From assembly GCA_016932575.1 (NCBI GenBank), contig JAFGCO010000001.1, positions 1 to 64,000 of the forward strand: 64,000 bases of DNA, read 5' to 3'. The notes below the pieces were generated by a model. The model had not been told where the DNA came from. It searched no databases and worked only from the letters and a program-made list of their open reading frames with translations. Positions 37,119-45,467 of the stretch are shown one piece after another (the stretch's first letter is position 1; each line of letters opens with the position of its first letter). A program made the translations under genes and the position numbers. This stretch comes from a bacterium. Its GTDB lineage: Bacteria > Zhuqueibacterota > QNDG01 > JAFGCO01.

Positions 37119-37826
37119 ATGAAGCATTTATTAAAAATTCAAAATTGTTACCGGATTTATTTTAAGGGGACCATTCAGATTCAGGCCGTCCGGAACCTCT
37201 CCTTTTCGATGCGCTCAGGTGAACTCGTCAGTATTATAGGACGATCCGGATCCGGAAAATCAACCCTGTTGAATTTAATCGGAGGACTGGACACACCAAA
37301 TCAGGGTCATATTTGGATTCAGGATAAAGATCTCACCAGAATGAACAGAACAGAATTGGCTCGGCATCGTCGATATATGGTGGGGATGATTTTTCAATCA
37401 TTCAATTTAATTCCCTCACGCACGGCTTTGGAAAATGTTTCACTGGCGCTTGCTTTCGGTGGAAAGGGACGATCCGAAAGAGAACAAACTGCCATCAGGC
37501 TTCTTGATTCTGTCGGGCTCAAGGATCGCATGAACCACAGTCCCGGAGAACTTTCCGGCGGAGAATGCCAGCGTGTGGCCATTGCAAGGGCTCTGGCAAA
37601 TCGGCCCTTGCTTCTTCTGGCTGATGAGCCTACCGGTAATCTGGACAGTAAAACAGCGGAAGACATTCTCGATCTGCTCCGGAAATTAAACCGAAAAGGT
37701 GTATCCATCCTTATGGTGACCCATGATCAACTGGGTGCTGAAAGGATCTCTCATCGAAGGTTGCAATTAATGGACGGAACAATCATCAAAGAAGAACAGC
37801 TCCGGAGTCTTCATGAAACCGGATGA
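37119..37826 (+). CDS. MacB/LolD-type ABC transporter ATP-binding protein
   Basis: 235 aa. Walker A GRSGSGKST (41-49), Q-loop region GMIFQSFNLIPSRTALENV, signature LSGGECQRVAIARAL, Walker B LLLLADEPTGNLDSKT and the H-loop region MVTHD mark the MacB/LolD/FtsE class, which drives export or extraction across the inner membrane. It starts 7 bp after the sulfotransferase-like gene, and its end overlaps the permease gene by 14 bp. Confidence 0.93.
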   Translation: MKHLLKIQNCYRIYFKGTIQIQAVRNLSFSMRSGELVSIIGRSGSGKSTLLNLIGGLDTPNQGHIWIQDKDLTRMNRTELARHRRYMVGMIFQSFNLIPSRTALENVSLALAFGGKGRSEREQTAIRLLDSVGLKDRMNHSPGELSGGECQRVAIARALANRPLLLLADEPTGNLDSKTAEDILDLLRKLNRKGVSILMVTHDQLGAERISHRRLQLMDGTIIKEEQLRSLHETG

Positions 37827-39234
37827 ATTAACACGTATAGCATTGGGCAATCTTTGGCGGACAAAATTGCGCACTTTTTTAACCACGCTTGGTGTGATTA
37901 TCGGAATCGGCGCCCTGGTCTCTATGGTTTCTTTTGGCATAGGCATGCAAAAAAATGTTACTGCTGCATTTTATGAAAACGACTTGTTTACCAGCATGCT
38001 GGTTTCACCGCAGCAAATCGATGTAAATAAAGCGATATCCGGTGATATGGAAGGCATGGTTAACGCTTTATACGAGCCACCGCCTCCACTGGTTGATTCC
38101 ACACTTTCTTGCTTCCAGACTTTCAGCGGTGTCGTAATTTCCTTCCCGGAAATCCGATTTCCGGTAAAAATCCGATTTGCAGGCAATGAAACCCGGATAA
38201 ATATCCGGGCCATGCCCGCTTCCATGGGTCAGTACAAACCGTTTAACGATCTGCTGGCAGGCAGTTTTTTTAAGAGCGACTCCCAGAACACCATTATCCT
38301 GAGCCAGAATATTTTAAAGGATCTTAATGTCAAATTGAAAAACAGGCATATTCACCACCTGACTTTGGAGGATTCGTTAAAAAGCACTGTTTTAATTGAA
38401 GCGGACTCGATGATTGGCGATTCTCTGGATGTCATTACGTCCGTTGTCGATGTGACAAAAATGACCGGATTTCCTGGATTTTCCATAAAGGGCCACAGAA
38501 GAATGCTGTTTAAGGAGATAATCAATCCTTTTCAGATAGGGGGAATACAGAAAGCAGGCAGCGGCTTTGAAGCTCCCAGCATGATATCCGGCGCCATCAT
38601 CCCCATTCAGACAGCAGAGATGTTGCCAAGAGTGGGATTCAACAATATCTGGGATGTGCTTGGTGGCAAACATGATCATGAAGGGTATGGCTCAGCGATC
38701 GTCCGGGTAAAACACATCGATCATGTCAAAGCCGTCCAGGACAGCATTGAGTCGATGGGTTACTCGGTGTTTTCAATCATGGATCAGCTGAGTGAAATGA
38801 AAAAAGGCTTTTTAATCTTTGATATGGGCCTCGGAGCCATTGGAACAATTGCTTTAATTGTAGCGGCTCTGGGAATTATCAATACCATGGTTATGTCGAT
38901 TCTTGAGCGAACCCGTGAAATTGGCATTATGAAGGCCATTGGAGGCAGCGAGGGGGAAATTCGCACGATTTTCTTTGTAGAAGCCGGTATGATTGGTTTA
39001 ATTGGCGGAATTTTCGGACTACTGTTAGGATGGCTTGTAACAAAAATCGCTAATGCTGTAGCGAATATGATTTTTCTGAAAGAAATGGATTTTTCTGTGA
39101 ATTTCTTTCACATTCCATTCTGGCTTATTTTAAGCGCTATCGCATTCTCTATCGGAATCAGCCTGCTGGCGGGAATCTACCCTGCTGCAAGGGCAGCCGC
39201 TGTAAATCCTGTGGAAGCATTGCGGCATGACTAA
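37813..39234 (+). CDS. MacB-like ABC transporter permease (FtsX domain)
   Basis: 473 aa. An N-terminal helix (LRTFLTTLGVIIGIGALVSM) and a large periplasmic MacB-type domain (about 45-320) are followed by the FtsX domain with three helices. The conserved stretch SILERTREIGIMKAIGGSEG and the end YPAARAAAVNPVEALRHD are diagnostic. It pairs with the overlapping ATPase. Its substrate may be linked to the upstream phosphodiesterase/sulfotransferase genes. Its stop overlaps the convergent histidine kinase by 4 bp. Confidence 0.9.
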   Translation: MKPDELTRIALGNLWRTKLRTFLTTLGVIIGIGALVSMVSFGIGMQKNVTAAFYENDLFTSMLVSPQQIDVNKAISGDMEGMVNALYEPPPPLVDSTLSCFQTFSGVVISFPEIRFPVKIRFAGNETRINIRAMPASMGQYKPFNDLLAGSFFKSDSQNTIILSQNILKDLNVKLKNRHIHHLTLEDSLKSTVLIEADSMIGDSLDVITSVVDVTKMTGFPGFSIKGHRRMLFKEIINPFQIGGIQKAGSGFEAPSMISGAIIPIQTAEMLPRVGFNNIWDVLGGKHDHEGYGSAIVRVKHIDHVKAVQDSIESMGYSVFSIMDQLSEMKKGFLIFDMGLGAIGTIALIVAALGIINTMVMSILERTREIGIMKAIGGSEGEIRTIFFVEAGMIGLIGGIFGLLLGWLVTKIANAVANMIFLKEMDFSVNFFHIPFWLILSAIAFSIGISLLAGIYPAARAAAVNPVEALRHD

Positions 39235-41105
39235 TAAATCAATACTGTCGCATTATCCATCGATTCTGAACATCCCGGTGAAATTTCTGTAATGTCTTCC
39301 AGTAAATATCGGATTTTCCTGTTAAGACTTTCCGGTGAATAAGGCTTTTGCAAAAAGTGGGTATCCGGATGCAGTAGCAGTTGCTCGCTGACCATATTAT
39401 CTGTAAATCCTGAAGCAAACAGTACTTTCATGTCCGTGCGTTCGTTCATTAAAATTTTCGCCAGATCCTGACCGCCAACAAACGGAATGATCAGATCAGA
39501 GATAAGCAAATCGATTGAAGGCTCCCATTCACGGCTGAGCGTAAGCGCCTGATGACCGTCTTTGGCCTGTATTACCCGGTATCCCTGATCTTCCAAAAGT
39601 CTGGCTGTTGTGTGACGAATGCGATCATCATTCTCTACCAACAGAATGGTTTCTGTATAGATAATGGCAGAAGACACCACCGGCTGTATTGAATCAACCG
39701 CTTCAGAATCTGCCATTTTCGGGAAATAGATATGAAACGTTGTCCCCTGACCTGCTTCACTGGTGACAAAAATATCCCCTTTACTCTGTTTGACAATACC
39801 ATACACCGTCGACAATCCAAGGCCCGTACCCTTGCCTTTTTCTTTTGTTGTGAAGAAGGGTTCAAAAATCTTTGAACGTGTCTCCTCATCCATGCCGGAC
39901 CCGGTGTCTCTGCATGTAAGCATTACATATTCTCCCGGGGGTATGGACAGACCCTGATCCTGGCAACAGACCGGCTTTAAATAAGCCATCTTCGTCGCAA
40001 GAATGCATTGGCCGCCATCTGGCATGGCATCTCTGGCATTCACCACCAGATTCAGTACAATTTGTTCCAGCTGAACTGGGTCTGCTACAATCAGACCGAG
40101 TTTTTCAGAAGGTTCGATTTTTAATTCTACTTTGTCGCCTACCAGATACTGCAGCATTTTATCAACATCACAAACCACATGATTTAAATTGATACACTCC
40201 GGAGACAGCACCTGTTTTCGGCTAAATGCTAAAAGCTGCTTGACCAAATTGGTGGCTTTCTTCCCAATACGGCTGATCATCTCGACATCTTCCCGGAAGG
40301 AATTGTTTGAAGGCAGTGAATGAAGCATCATTTCTGAGATGCCCAAAATGCCGGCCAGGATATTATTAAAATCGTGAGCAATACCTCCGGCAAGCTGACC
40401 GACCACCGCCAGCCGCTCCGACTGTAACATTTTCTGGGTTCGTTCCTGCACCTGCTGTTCCAGATTATTTGCGTGGGTTTTGATTTGCTGATGAGCGGAC
40501 TGAAGCCGGCGACGGGAATGCCACTGATTTTTTTGATGAATAAAATTAAAACGGGATCCTGAAAAAGAGATTATCATGGTCGCAAGCAGAAAAAAATTGT
40601 TGTTGACAAAAATAGGAATCTCATGAGCCTGTACAACCCAGACATTGGGCAAAAAATAAAAAAACCAGATCAATCCAAATGCCGCCCCCAATTCAATAAT
40701 GGTCAGGGGCATCATAATACCAAAAGCAAGTACAGGTAAATTAATGCCTGCATAATAAGGATCAATCGGCCCCTGATCCAGATGACACATCAGTGTGATA
40801 CCGCCACTGACAGTTAACAGTTGGACAACTGCCAATGTATAGGTATATTTAATGCCTCTGACAGATCGTGAAATGAAATAAATGCCAATGGAAATGACTG
40901 TTACAGAAAGTCTAAGAATTAAAAATGTACCAAGCCATTCCGGTTTTAAAATCATATCTAAAATTGAAAAAAGGGGAATAATAATGGCACTTAATAAAGC
41001 GCCGACAGCAACAGCCTGATTCACAATACGCAGTCTGACACGATCGAATTCTTCTGATAAGAGATGCGGAGTAAATACTGGTTTTAGCTGTTCGAAAATA
41101 CCCAT
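39231..41105 (-). CDS. Hybrid sensor histidine kinase with C-terminal receiver domain
   Basis: 624 aa. Six or so membrane helices (about 28-185) form the sensor, then a coiled stretch leads to the HisKA domain with phospho-His244 in QLAGGIAHDFNNILA. The HATPase domain has the N-box NLVVNARDAMPDGG and the G-boxes GTGLGLSTVYGIV. A receiver domain from about 485 carries phospho-Asp537 in LLISDLIIP and Lys in LQKPYSP. No DNA-binding output is fused or adjacent, so its partner lies elsewhere. It converges on the ABC permease with a 4-bp overlap of stops. Confidence 0.92.
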   Translation of the reverse strand: MGIFEQLKPVFTPHLLSEEFDRVRLRIVNQAVAVGALLSAIIIPLFSILDMILKPEWLGTFLILRLSVTVISIGIYFISRSVRGIKYTYTLAVVQLLTVSGGITLMCHLDQGPIDPYYAGINLPVLAFGIMMPLTIIELGAAFGLIWFFYFLPNVWVVQAHEIPIFVNNNFFLLATMIISFSGSRFNFIHQKNQWHSRRRLQSAHQQIKTHANNLEQQVQERTQKMLQSERLAVVGQLAGGIAHDFNNILAGILGISEMMLHSLPSNNSFREDVEMISRIGKKATNLVKQLLAFSRKQVLSPECINLNHVVCDVDKMLQYLVGDKVELKIEPSEKLGLIVADPVQLEQIVLNLVVNARDAMPDGGQCILATKMAYLKPVCCQDQGLSIPPGEYVMLTCRDTGSGMDEETRSKIFEPFFTTKEKGKGTGLGLSTVYGIVKQSKGDIFVTSEAGQGTTFHIYFPKMADSEAVDSIQPVVSSAIIYTETILLVENDDRIRHTTARLLEDQGYRVIQAKDGHQALTLSREWEPSIDLLISDLIIPFVGGQDLAKILMNERTDMKVLFASGFTDNMVSEQLLLHPDTHFLQKPYSPESLNRKIRYLLEDITEISPGCSESMDNATVLIY

Positions 41106-41178
41106 GTTTTATCTAAACCATTAATATATGTTGATAAAATTTTGAAAAATGTGAACAAAAGTCTTGTAAAGCGTCATC

Positions 41179-41200
41179 ATTGTGACAAATTCGTCATAAT
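41179..41200. promoter_or_regulatory. Operator-like inverted repeat in the divergent kinase/arfB region
   Basis: ATTGTGAC (41179-41186) and GTCATAAT (41193-41200) are near-perfect complements (7 of 8) with a 6-bp spacer. It lies between the start of the histidine kinase and the arfB promoter. A regulator is not known. Confidence 0.25.
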
Positions 41201-41241
41201 GGGAAGCAAATGTTGTACCAGTATTTCTTCTACATTTTCAC

Positions 41242-41270
41242 TTGAAATTGAGAGATTAGTTCATTATTAT
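41242..41270 (+). promoter_or_regulatory. Sigma70-type promoter of arfB
   Basis: TTGAAA (41242-41247), a 17-bp spacer and TATTAT (41265-41270). The predicted leader to the ATG at 41307 is about 30 nt. Confidence 0.45.
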
Positions 41271-41306
41271 TAATAACATTTGGTTTTTATTTTTAAAAGA
41301 GATAGC

Positions 41307-41729
41307 ATGTATTGCAGAAGTGATATTGTGATAAATCCAAATGACCTTCATTGGGAATTTGTACGATCTTCGGGGCTAGGTGGTCAAAATGTGAACAAAG
41401 TGTCGACGGCCGTTCAATTGCGCTTTGATGTCAAATCGTGTGACTCATTGTCAGTGAATACAAAGGCAAGATTAAAAAAATTGGCTGGCAAACGGATGAC
41501 CCGAAAAGGAGAAATTATTATTATCGCCCAAAAATATCGCACTCAGCGCCAAAATCGTGAAGACGCACTGTCAAGATTGATACTGCTAATTCATAAAGCC
41601 ATGCAAAAACCCAAACCGCGGAAAAGAACCTGCCCGAGTCAGATCGTCCGACAAAGACGATTGGAAGCCAAACGCCGGCATAGTGAAAAGAAAAAGAACC
41701 GACAGACCACTCAGGTGGAACAAAAATAA
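41307..41729 (+). CDS. arfB: Peptidyl-tRNA hydrolase ArfB / release-factor-like ribosome rescue protein
   Basis: 140 aa from the ATG at 41307; the frame opens nine codons earlier. The RF-1 domain has FVRSSGLGGQNVNKVSTAVQLRF with the catalytic GGQ at 25-27, then a basic C-terminal tail (QRRLEAKRRHSEKKKNR) that in ArfB enters the empty mRNA channel. It frees nascent chains from ribosomes stalled without a stop codon. Leu replaces the more usual Pro or Ala before GGQ. It begins a 4-kb stretch with two other translation-related genes. Confidence 0.92.
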   Translation: MYCRSDIVINPNDLHWEFVRSSGLGGQNVNKVSTAVQLRFDVKSCDSLSVNTKARLKKLAGKRMTRKGEIIIIAQKYRTQRQNREDALSRLILLIHKAMQKPKPRKRTCPSQIVRQRRLEAKRRHSEKKKNRQTTQVEQK

Positions 41730-41838
41730 CATGAGCCAATTGATAATTCATAAATCAGAAATGTCATTGACGGCCTGTTGAATGCCGGCATATAAACCAT
41801 CAGAGACAATAACAGATTAACGGGAGTGATAATATTTT

Positions 41839-43137
41839 ATGCGACGCAATATCGTTCATGAAGGCGCTGAACAACTCACTTATGAAATCAGGGAAATAGT
41901 TGCTGTTGCTGATCAGTTGAAAGATATGGGCATAAACATTACCTGGGAGAATATCGGAGATCCCATTCAAAAAGGCGAACAACTGCCCCCATGGATGAAA
42001 AAGATTATCAAAGATTTGGTATCAGATGACAAAACTTACAGGTATGCTGCGACCAAAGGTGTACCGGAAACCCGGGCTTTTTTAGCAAACCTCGTAAATG
42101 CGCGTGGCGGATGCCAAATCACCCTTGAAGATATTATCTTTTTCAATGGTCTGGGCGATGCAGTAGCGAAGATTTTCGGATTTCTGAAACGGGAAGCCAG
42201 AGTCATTGGACCTTCACCTGCATACTCAACGCACAGTTCCGCTGAAGCAGCACATTCCGGATATGAGCATTTGACTTATGAGCTTGATCCAAAAAACAAT
42301 TGGATGCCGGACTTGACAGACCTCGAAAACAAGGTGAAATATAACGATTCCATTGCCGGTATTCTGCTGATCAACCCGGATAATCCAACCGGTACGGTTT
42401 ATTCAAAATCCTTGCTGGAAGACATTATCAGGATCGCCCGTAAATACCGACTTTTTGTTGTTTGTGATGAAATTTACGCTCACATTGTTTTTAATGGCGC
42501 CCGAACTGTCCACCTGAGTGAGGTAATCAGAACTGTGCCAGGCATGGCCCTGCGCGGTATATCAAAAGAATATCCGTGGCCCGGTTCCCGCTGCGGCTGG
42601 ATCGAAGTTTTTAATCAGAACCGGCACCCCATGTTTAAAAGATACATTAGCAGCCTTGTCAATGCAAAAATGCTGGAAGTCTGTTCAACCAGTCTGCCCC
42701 AGTATTCCATTCCCAGAGTAATGGGAGATCCACGATATATCCCTCATTTAAACAAGCGAAAAAAGGTTTTTGAACACCGGGCCAATGAGGCCTATAAAAT
42801 TTTTTCCCGAGTAGAGGGAATTCATGTGGTCCGTCCGCAGGGAGCATTTTATATGTCGATTCTTTTTGAACCGGGCGTACTATCCAATAGCCAGAAACTG
42901 CCGATCGATAATCGAAACGCACGGAATTATATTGAGGCTCTGGTGAAAAATGTTGCACCTGACAAACGGTTTGTCTATTATTTACTGGGTTCCACAGGGA
43001 TCTGTGTTGTTCCACTGACAGGATTCTGCTGCAACCGCTATGGATTTCGAATTACAATGCTGGAATGTGATGACAGCAAACGGAAATGGACATGGAATAT
43101 GATCACTGAAAGCATCGGTCATTATTTAAAATCTTAA
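41839..43137 (+). CDS. Class I/II PLP-dependent aminotransferase
   Basis: 432 aa. Fold-type I aminotransferase. The PLP Lys243 is in RGISKEYPWPGSRCGW; INPDNPTG (178-185) and VVCDEIYAH (207-215, Asp210 and Tyr213) are the cofactor-binding motifs. The EYPWPG form near the lysine marks a subgroup close to, but apart from, AlaA/AspC aminotransferases. Substrates are probably an amino acid and 2-oxoglutarate or pyruvate. GGGAG precedes the ATG. The neighbours (ArfB, DUF4380) do not point to one pathway. Confidence 0.9.
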   Translation: MRRNIVHEGAEQLTYEIREIVAVADQLKDMGINITWENIGDPIQKGEQLPPWMKKIIKDLVSDDKTYRYAATKGVPETRAFLANLVNARGGCQITLEDIIFFNGLGDAVAKIFGFLKREARVIGPSPAYSTHSSAEAAHSGYEHLTYELDPKNNWMPDLTDLENKVKYNDSIAGILLINPDNPTGTVYSKSLLEDIIRIARKYRLFVVCDEIYAHIVFNGARTVHLSEVIRTVPGMALRGISKEYPWPGSRCGWIEVFNQNRHPMFKRYISSLVNAKMLEVCSTSLPQYSIPRVMGDPRYIPHLNKRKKVFEHRANEAYKIFSRVEGIHVVRPQGAFYMSILFEPGVLSNSQKLPIDNRNARNYIEALVKNVAPDKRFVYYLLGSTGICVVPLTGFCCNRYGFRITMLECDDSKRKWTWNMITESIGHYLKS

Positions 43138-43255
43138 ATTGAACTTTATTATTATGTGGAGCCATAACAATTCATATTTTTTTCAACGGAATAACAATGG
43201 CTGTCTTTATAGCGATTAATATTTCATACTGACTTGCCTGATAGGAGTTGATACA

Positions 43256-44467
43256 ATGTCTCTCAGCGTAAAAAAAGTCAAAAATTACAGGCAGTGGGGA
43301 TGCGATGCCTGGATCTTGAAAAATGATTTGGTATCTCTGGCCATCGTCCCGTCCCTTGGGGGACGCATTATGGAGTTTGCACTGGGCCGGTCTTCTTTAA
43401 TTTTTTCAAATCCGGATATTTCCAGTAAAATTGTTGCCCCCGGGAAAAACCAGGATTGGCCAAATTACGGAGGCAATAAAATCTGGCCAGCTCCTCAAAA
43501 TACCTGGAAATGGCCTCCACCGCCGACGCTGGATCACGGAAAGTATGAATTGACCAAAACACATGAATCCAACGAGGCAATCACAATACTTTTGAGAAGC
43601 CCGGTGGAAAAGTGGGAAGCTCCGGGTATTCGTTTTGAAAGGCACATCACGTTAAAACACAACAGCACAAAGGCATTTCTGAAAGAAACACTGATAAACG
43701 AGGGAGATACGGATGTATCATGGGGCATCTGGAACATCACCCAGCAGATTGTCAATCATCCCGGTAAAAATGACTATGAACATTTTTGGGCATATTTTCC
43801 TGTCAATTCTAAAAGTCGGTACGGTGCTCCAGGTGTCTATTTCACAAAAGATTCTGAAGGCTGGAAAGGGGAGGTGGCTCCGGGCATCTATGGCGTTCAG
43901 TATACTCCTGATGGTCAAAAAATATTTGCCGATTCCCATGAGGGATGGATTGGTTTCACAGACCGTCAAAAACAGATTGTCAACACAAAAACCTTTCCAA
44001 ATTATCATGGCAAAACTTATCCGGACAACGATGCCCGTTTAGCAGTTTACATGAATCAAAAAGAGCTTCCCTACCTGGAAATCGAAGTGATGGGACCGAT
44101 TGTTGAATTGGCGCCGGGAGAGGCCACCTCTTTTTCCATAGACTGGGGAATGGCGCAGGCTCAGGGACCGATTCTGGATGTCAATGACGTTGGTATCGTT
44201 ACCCGGCATCTCACCGAAAGCAAGGGAAAATTGGAAGGAAAATACGGCGTATTTTATAAAGGCAGTATTTACATGGTTTTTCGTGATATGCGTGGTGTAA
44301 TGCTGAAAAAAACACTGCCCCAGAATGTCTCGCCCTCAAAACCGGCGCAAATCAACCAGGCAATCAATATCGATCCGGACGTCAGGCTCATCGAAGTCCA
44401 ATTCAATAACGAGGAGGGGCATACATTGGGCGTATTGGATTCTTTGGAAATTATCCCGGAAAAGTAA
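43256..44467 (+). CDS. DUF4380-type protein with galactose-mutarotase-like fold
   Basis: 403 aa. No signal peptide. The N-terminal motif VSLAIVPSLGGRIMEFALG (about 25-43), with GGNKIWPAPQ near residue 80, is typical of DUF4380 proteins, which have the aldose epimerase/galactose mutarotase beta-sandwich. SWGIWNITQQI near 160 fits the same family. Members are thought to bind sugars, but no activity can be read here. AGGAG precedes the ATG at 8 nt. Confidence 0.65.
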   Translation: MSLSVKKVKNYRQWGCDAWILKNDLVSLAIVPSLGGRIMEFALGRSSLIFSNPDISSKIVAPGKNQDWPNYGGNKIWPAPQNTWKWPPPPTLDHGKYELTKTHESNEAITILLRSPVEKWEAPGIRFERHITLKHNSTKAFLKETLINEGDTDVSWGIWNITQQIVNHPGKNDYEHFWAYFPVNSKSRYGAPGVYFTKDSEGWKGEVAPGIYGVQYTPDGQKIFADSHEGWIGFTDRQKQIVNTKTFPNYHGKTYPDNDARLAVYMNQKELPYLEIEVMGPIVELAPGEATSFSIDWGMAQAQGPILDVNDVGIVTRHLTESKGKLEGKYGVFYKGSIYMVFRDMRGVMLKKTLPQNVSPSKPAQINQAINIDPDVRLIEVQFNNEEGHTLGVLDSLEIIPEK

Positions 44468-44565
44468 CGCTTTCATCATTCCGGATTTCCATATTGCATG
44501 AATTCACAGAAGCCGGATCATCTTTTATTAATCACAAAAAAAGAATGGATTAAATTAACACCCAG

Positions 44566-44949
44566 ATGGATAATATCAATTTACACCGCTATCCGCTTTC
44601 TGATGGCTGGACAATTCTTGCCGGAAAATCCGATAGGGATAATGACATGCTCAGCACGAGGATTGCCCGGCAAAATGATTACTGGTTTCATGTCAAAGGA
44701 TTGTCCGGCAGCCATGTCATTCTTCATTCAGACATGAATGACACACCCGATCAAACCTTGTTAAAAACCGCTGCGTCGGTTGCTGCCTGGCACAGCAAGG
44801 CACGGGCCTGTGGCAGAGTGGCGGTTTCCTGCGTTCAGGCCAGATATGTCACCAAGCCCAAAACAGCCAAACCAGGAACAGTTCGGATTCGAAATGAACG
44901 CGTGCTGAGAGTCAAACCCGCTCTTCCTGAAATAATCAATCATACATGA
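44566..44949 (+). CDS. Stand-alone NFACT-R (DUF814) RNA-binding domain protein
   Basis: 127 aa, an NFACT-R domain without the N-terminal NFACT-N and coiled coil found in RqcH/Rqc2/FbpA. The characteristic order is seen: ILAGKSDRDNDMLSTRIARQ, then NDYWFHVKGLSGSHVIL, AAWHSKARACGRVAV and a basic VRIRNERVLRVKP end. In RqcH this domain contacts tRNA and RNA during ribosome quality control. Its stop overlaps the SUI1 gene start (ATGA), so the two are coupled. The upstream ribosome site is weak. Confidence 0.85.
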   Translation: MDNINLHRYPLSDGWTILAGKSDRDNDMLSTRIARQNDYWFHVKGLSGSHVILHSDMNDTPDQTLLKTAASVAAWHSKARACGRVAVSCVQARYVTKPKTAKPGTVRIRNERVLRVKPALPEIINHT

Positions 44950-45314
44950 AACATTCATTACAGAAAAATAGTCGTCTGGTTTATTCGACAGACCAAATCG
45001 AAAATAACGATCCGCGTTGCGATGAACCAAAATCCTTATACGACTGTCAAAAAGACACCTCTTTATCGAAGACCGATGGGATTGTTAGGGTGCGTCGGGA
45101 AGTCAAGGGGCGCAAAGGCAAAACCGTCACAACCATCTCCGGCTTTCCGTTGCCTTCGGAGCAGCTGAACCGACTGGCCTCTGAACTGAAACAATCCTGC
45201 GGAACCGGCGGATCTGTAAAAGCGGGAATTATCATAATTCAAGGAGATCACAGGAAAAAAATCATTCCCTGGCTTGAAAAAAAGGGGTATAAAGTCAAAC
45301 TGGCAGGGGGATAA
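44946..45314 (+). CDS. SUI1/eIF1-like translation factor (YciH family)
   Basis: 122 aa. The C-terminal half is a SUI1 domain: VRREVKGRKGKTVTTISGF, LASELKQSCGTGGSVK and IIIQGDHRKKIIPWLEKKGY, matching bacterial YciH and eukaryotic eIF1. It is thought to act in start-site fidelity or stress-dependent inhibition of initiation. The first 55 aa are poorly conserved and polar. It is coupled by a 4-bp overlap to the NFACT-R gene, a strong sign that the two act in one translation-related process. Confidence 0.92.
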   Translation: MKHSLQKNSRLVYSTDQIENNDPRCDEPKSLYDCQKDTSLSKTDGIVRVRREVKGRKGKTVTTISGFPLPSEQLNRLASELKQSCGTGGSVKAGIIIIQGDHRKKIIPWLEKKGYKVKLAGG

Positions 45315-45467
45315 TCATACCGTTCAAATCCTTATTTTTTACATTTTATATTTGCTTTTTTCAAATTCATTCATCTAATTTAAAAAAGTCTGTATTAACC
45401 TGATAAAACACTGTCCGGGTTTTATTCAGTATGATGACCTTATTGATAAAGTACGGGAGAAAATATT

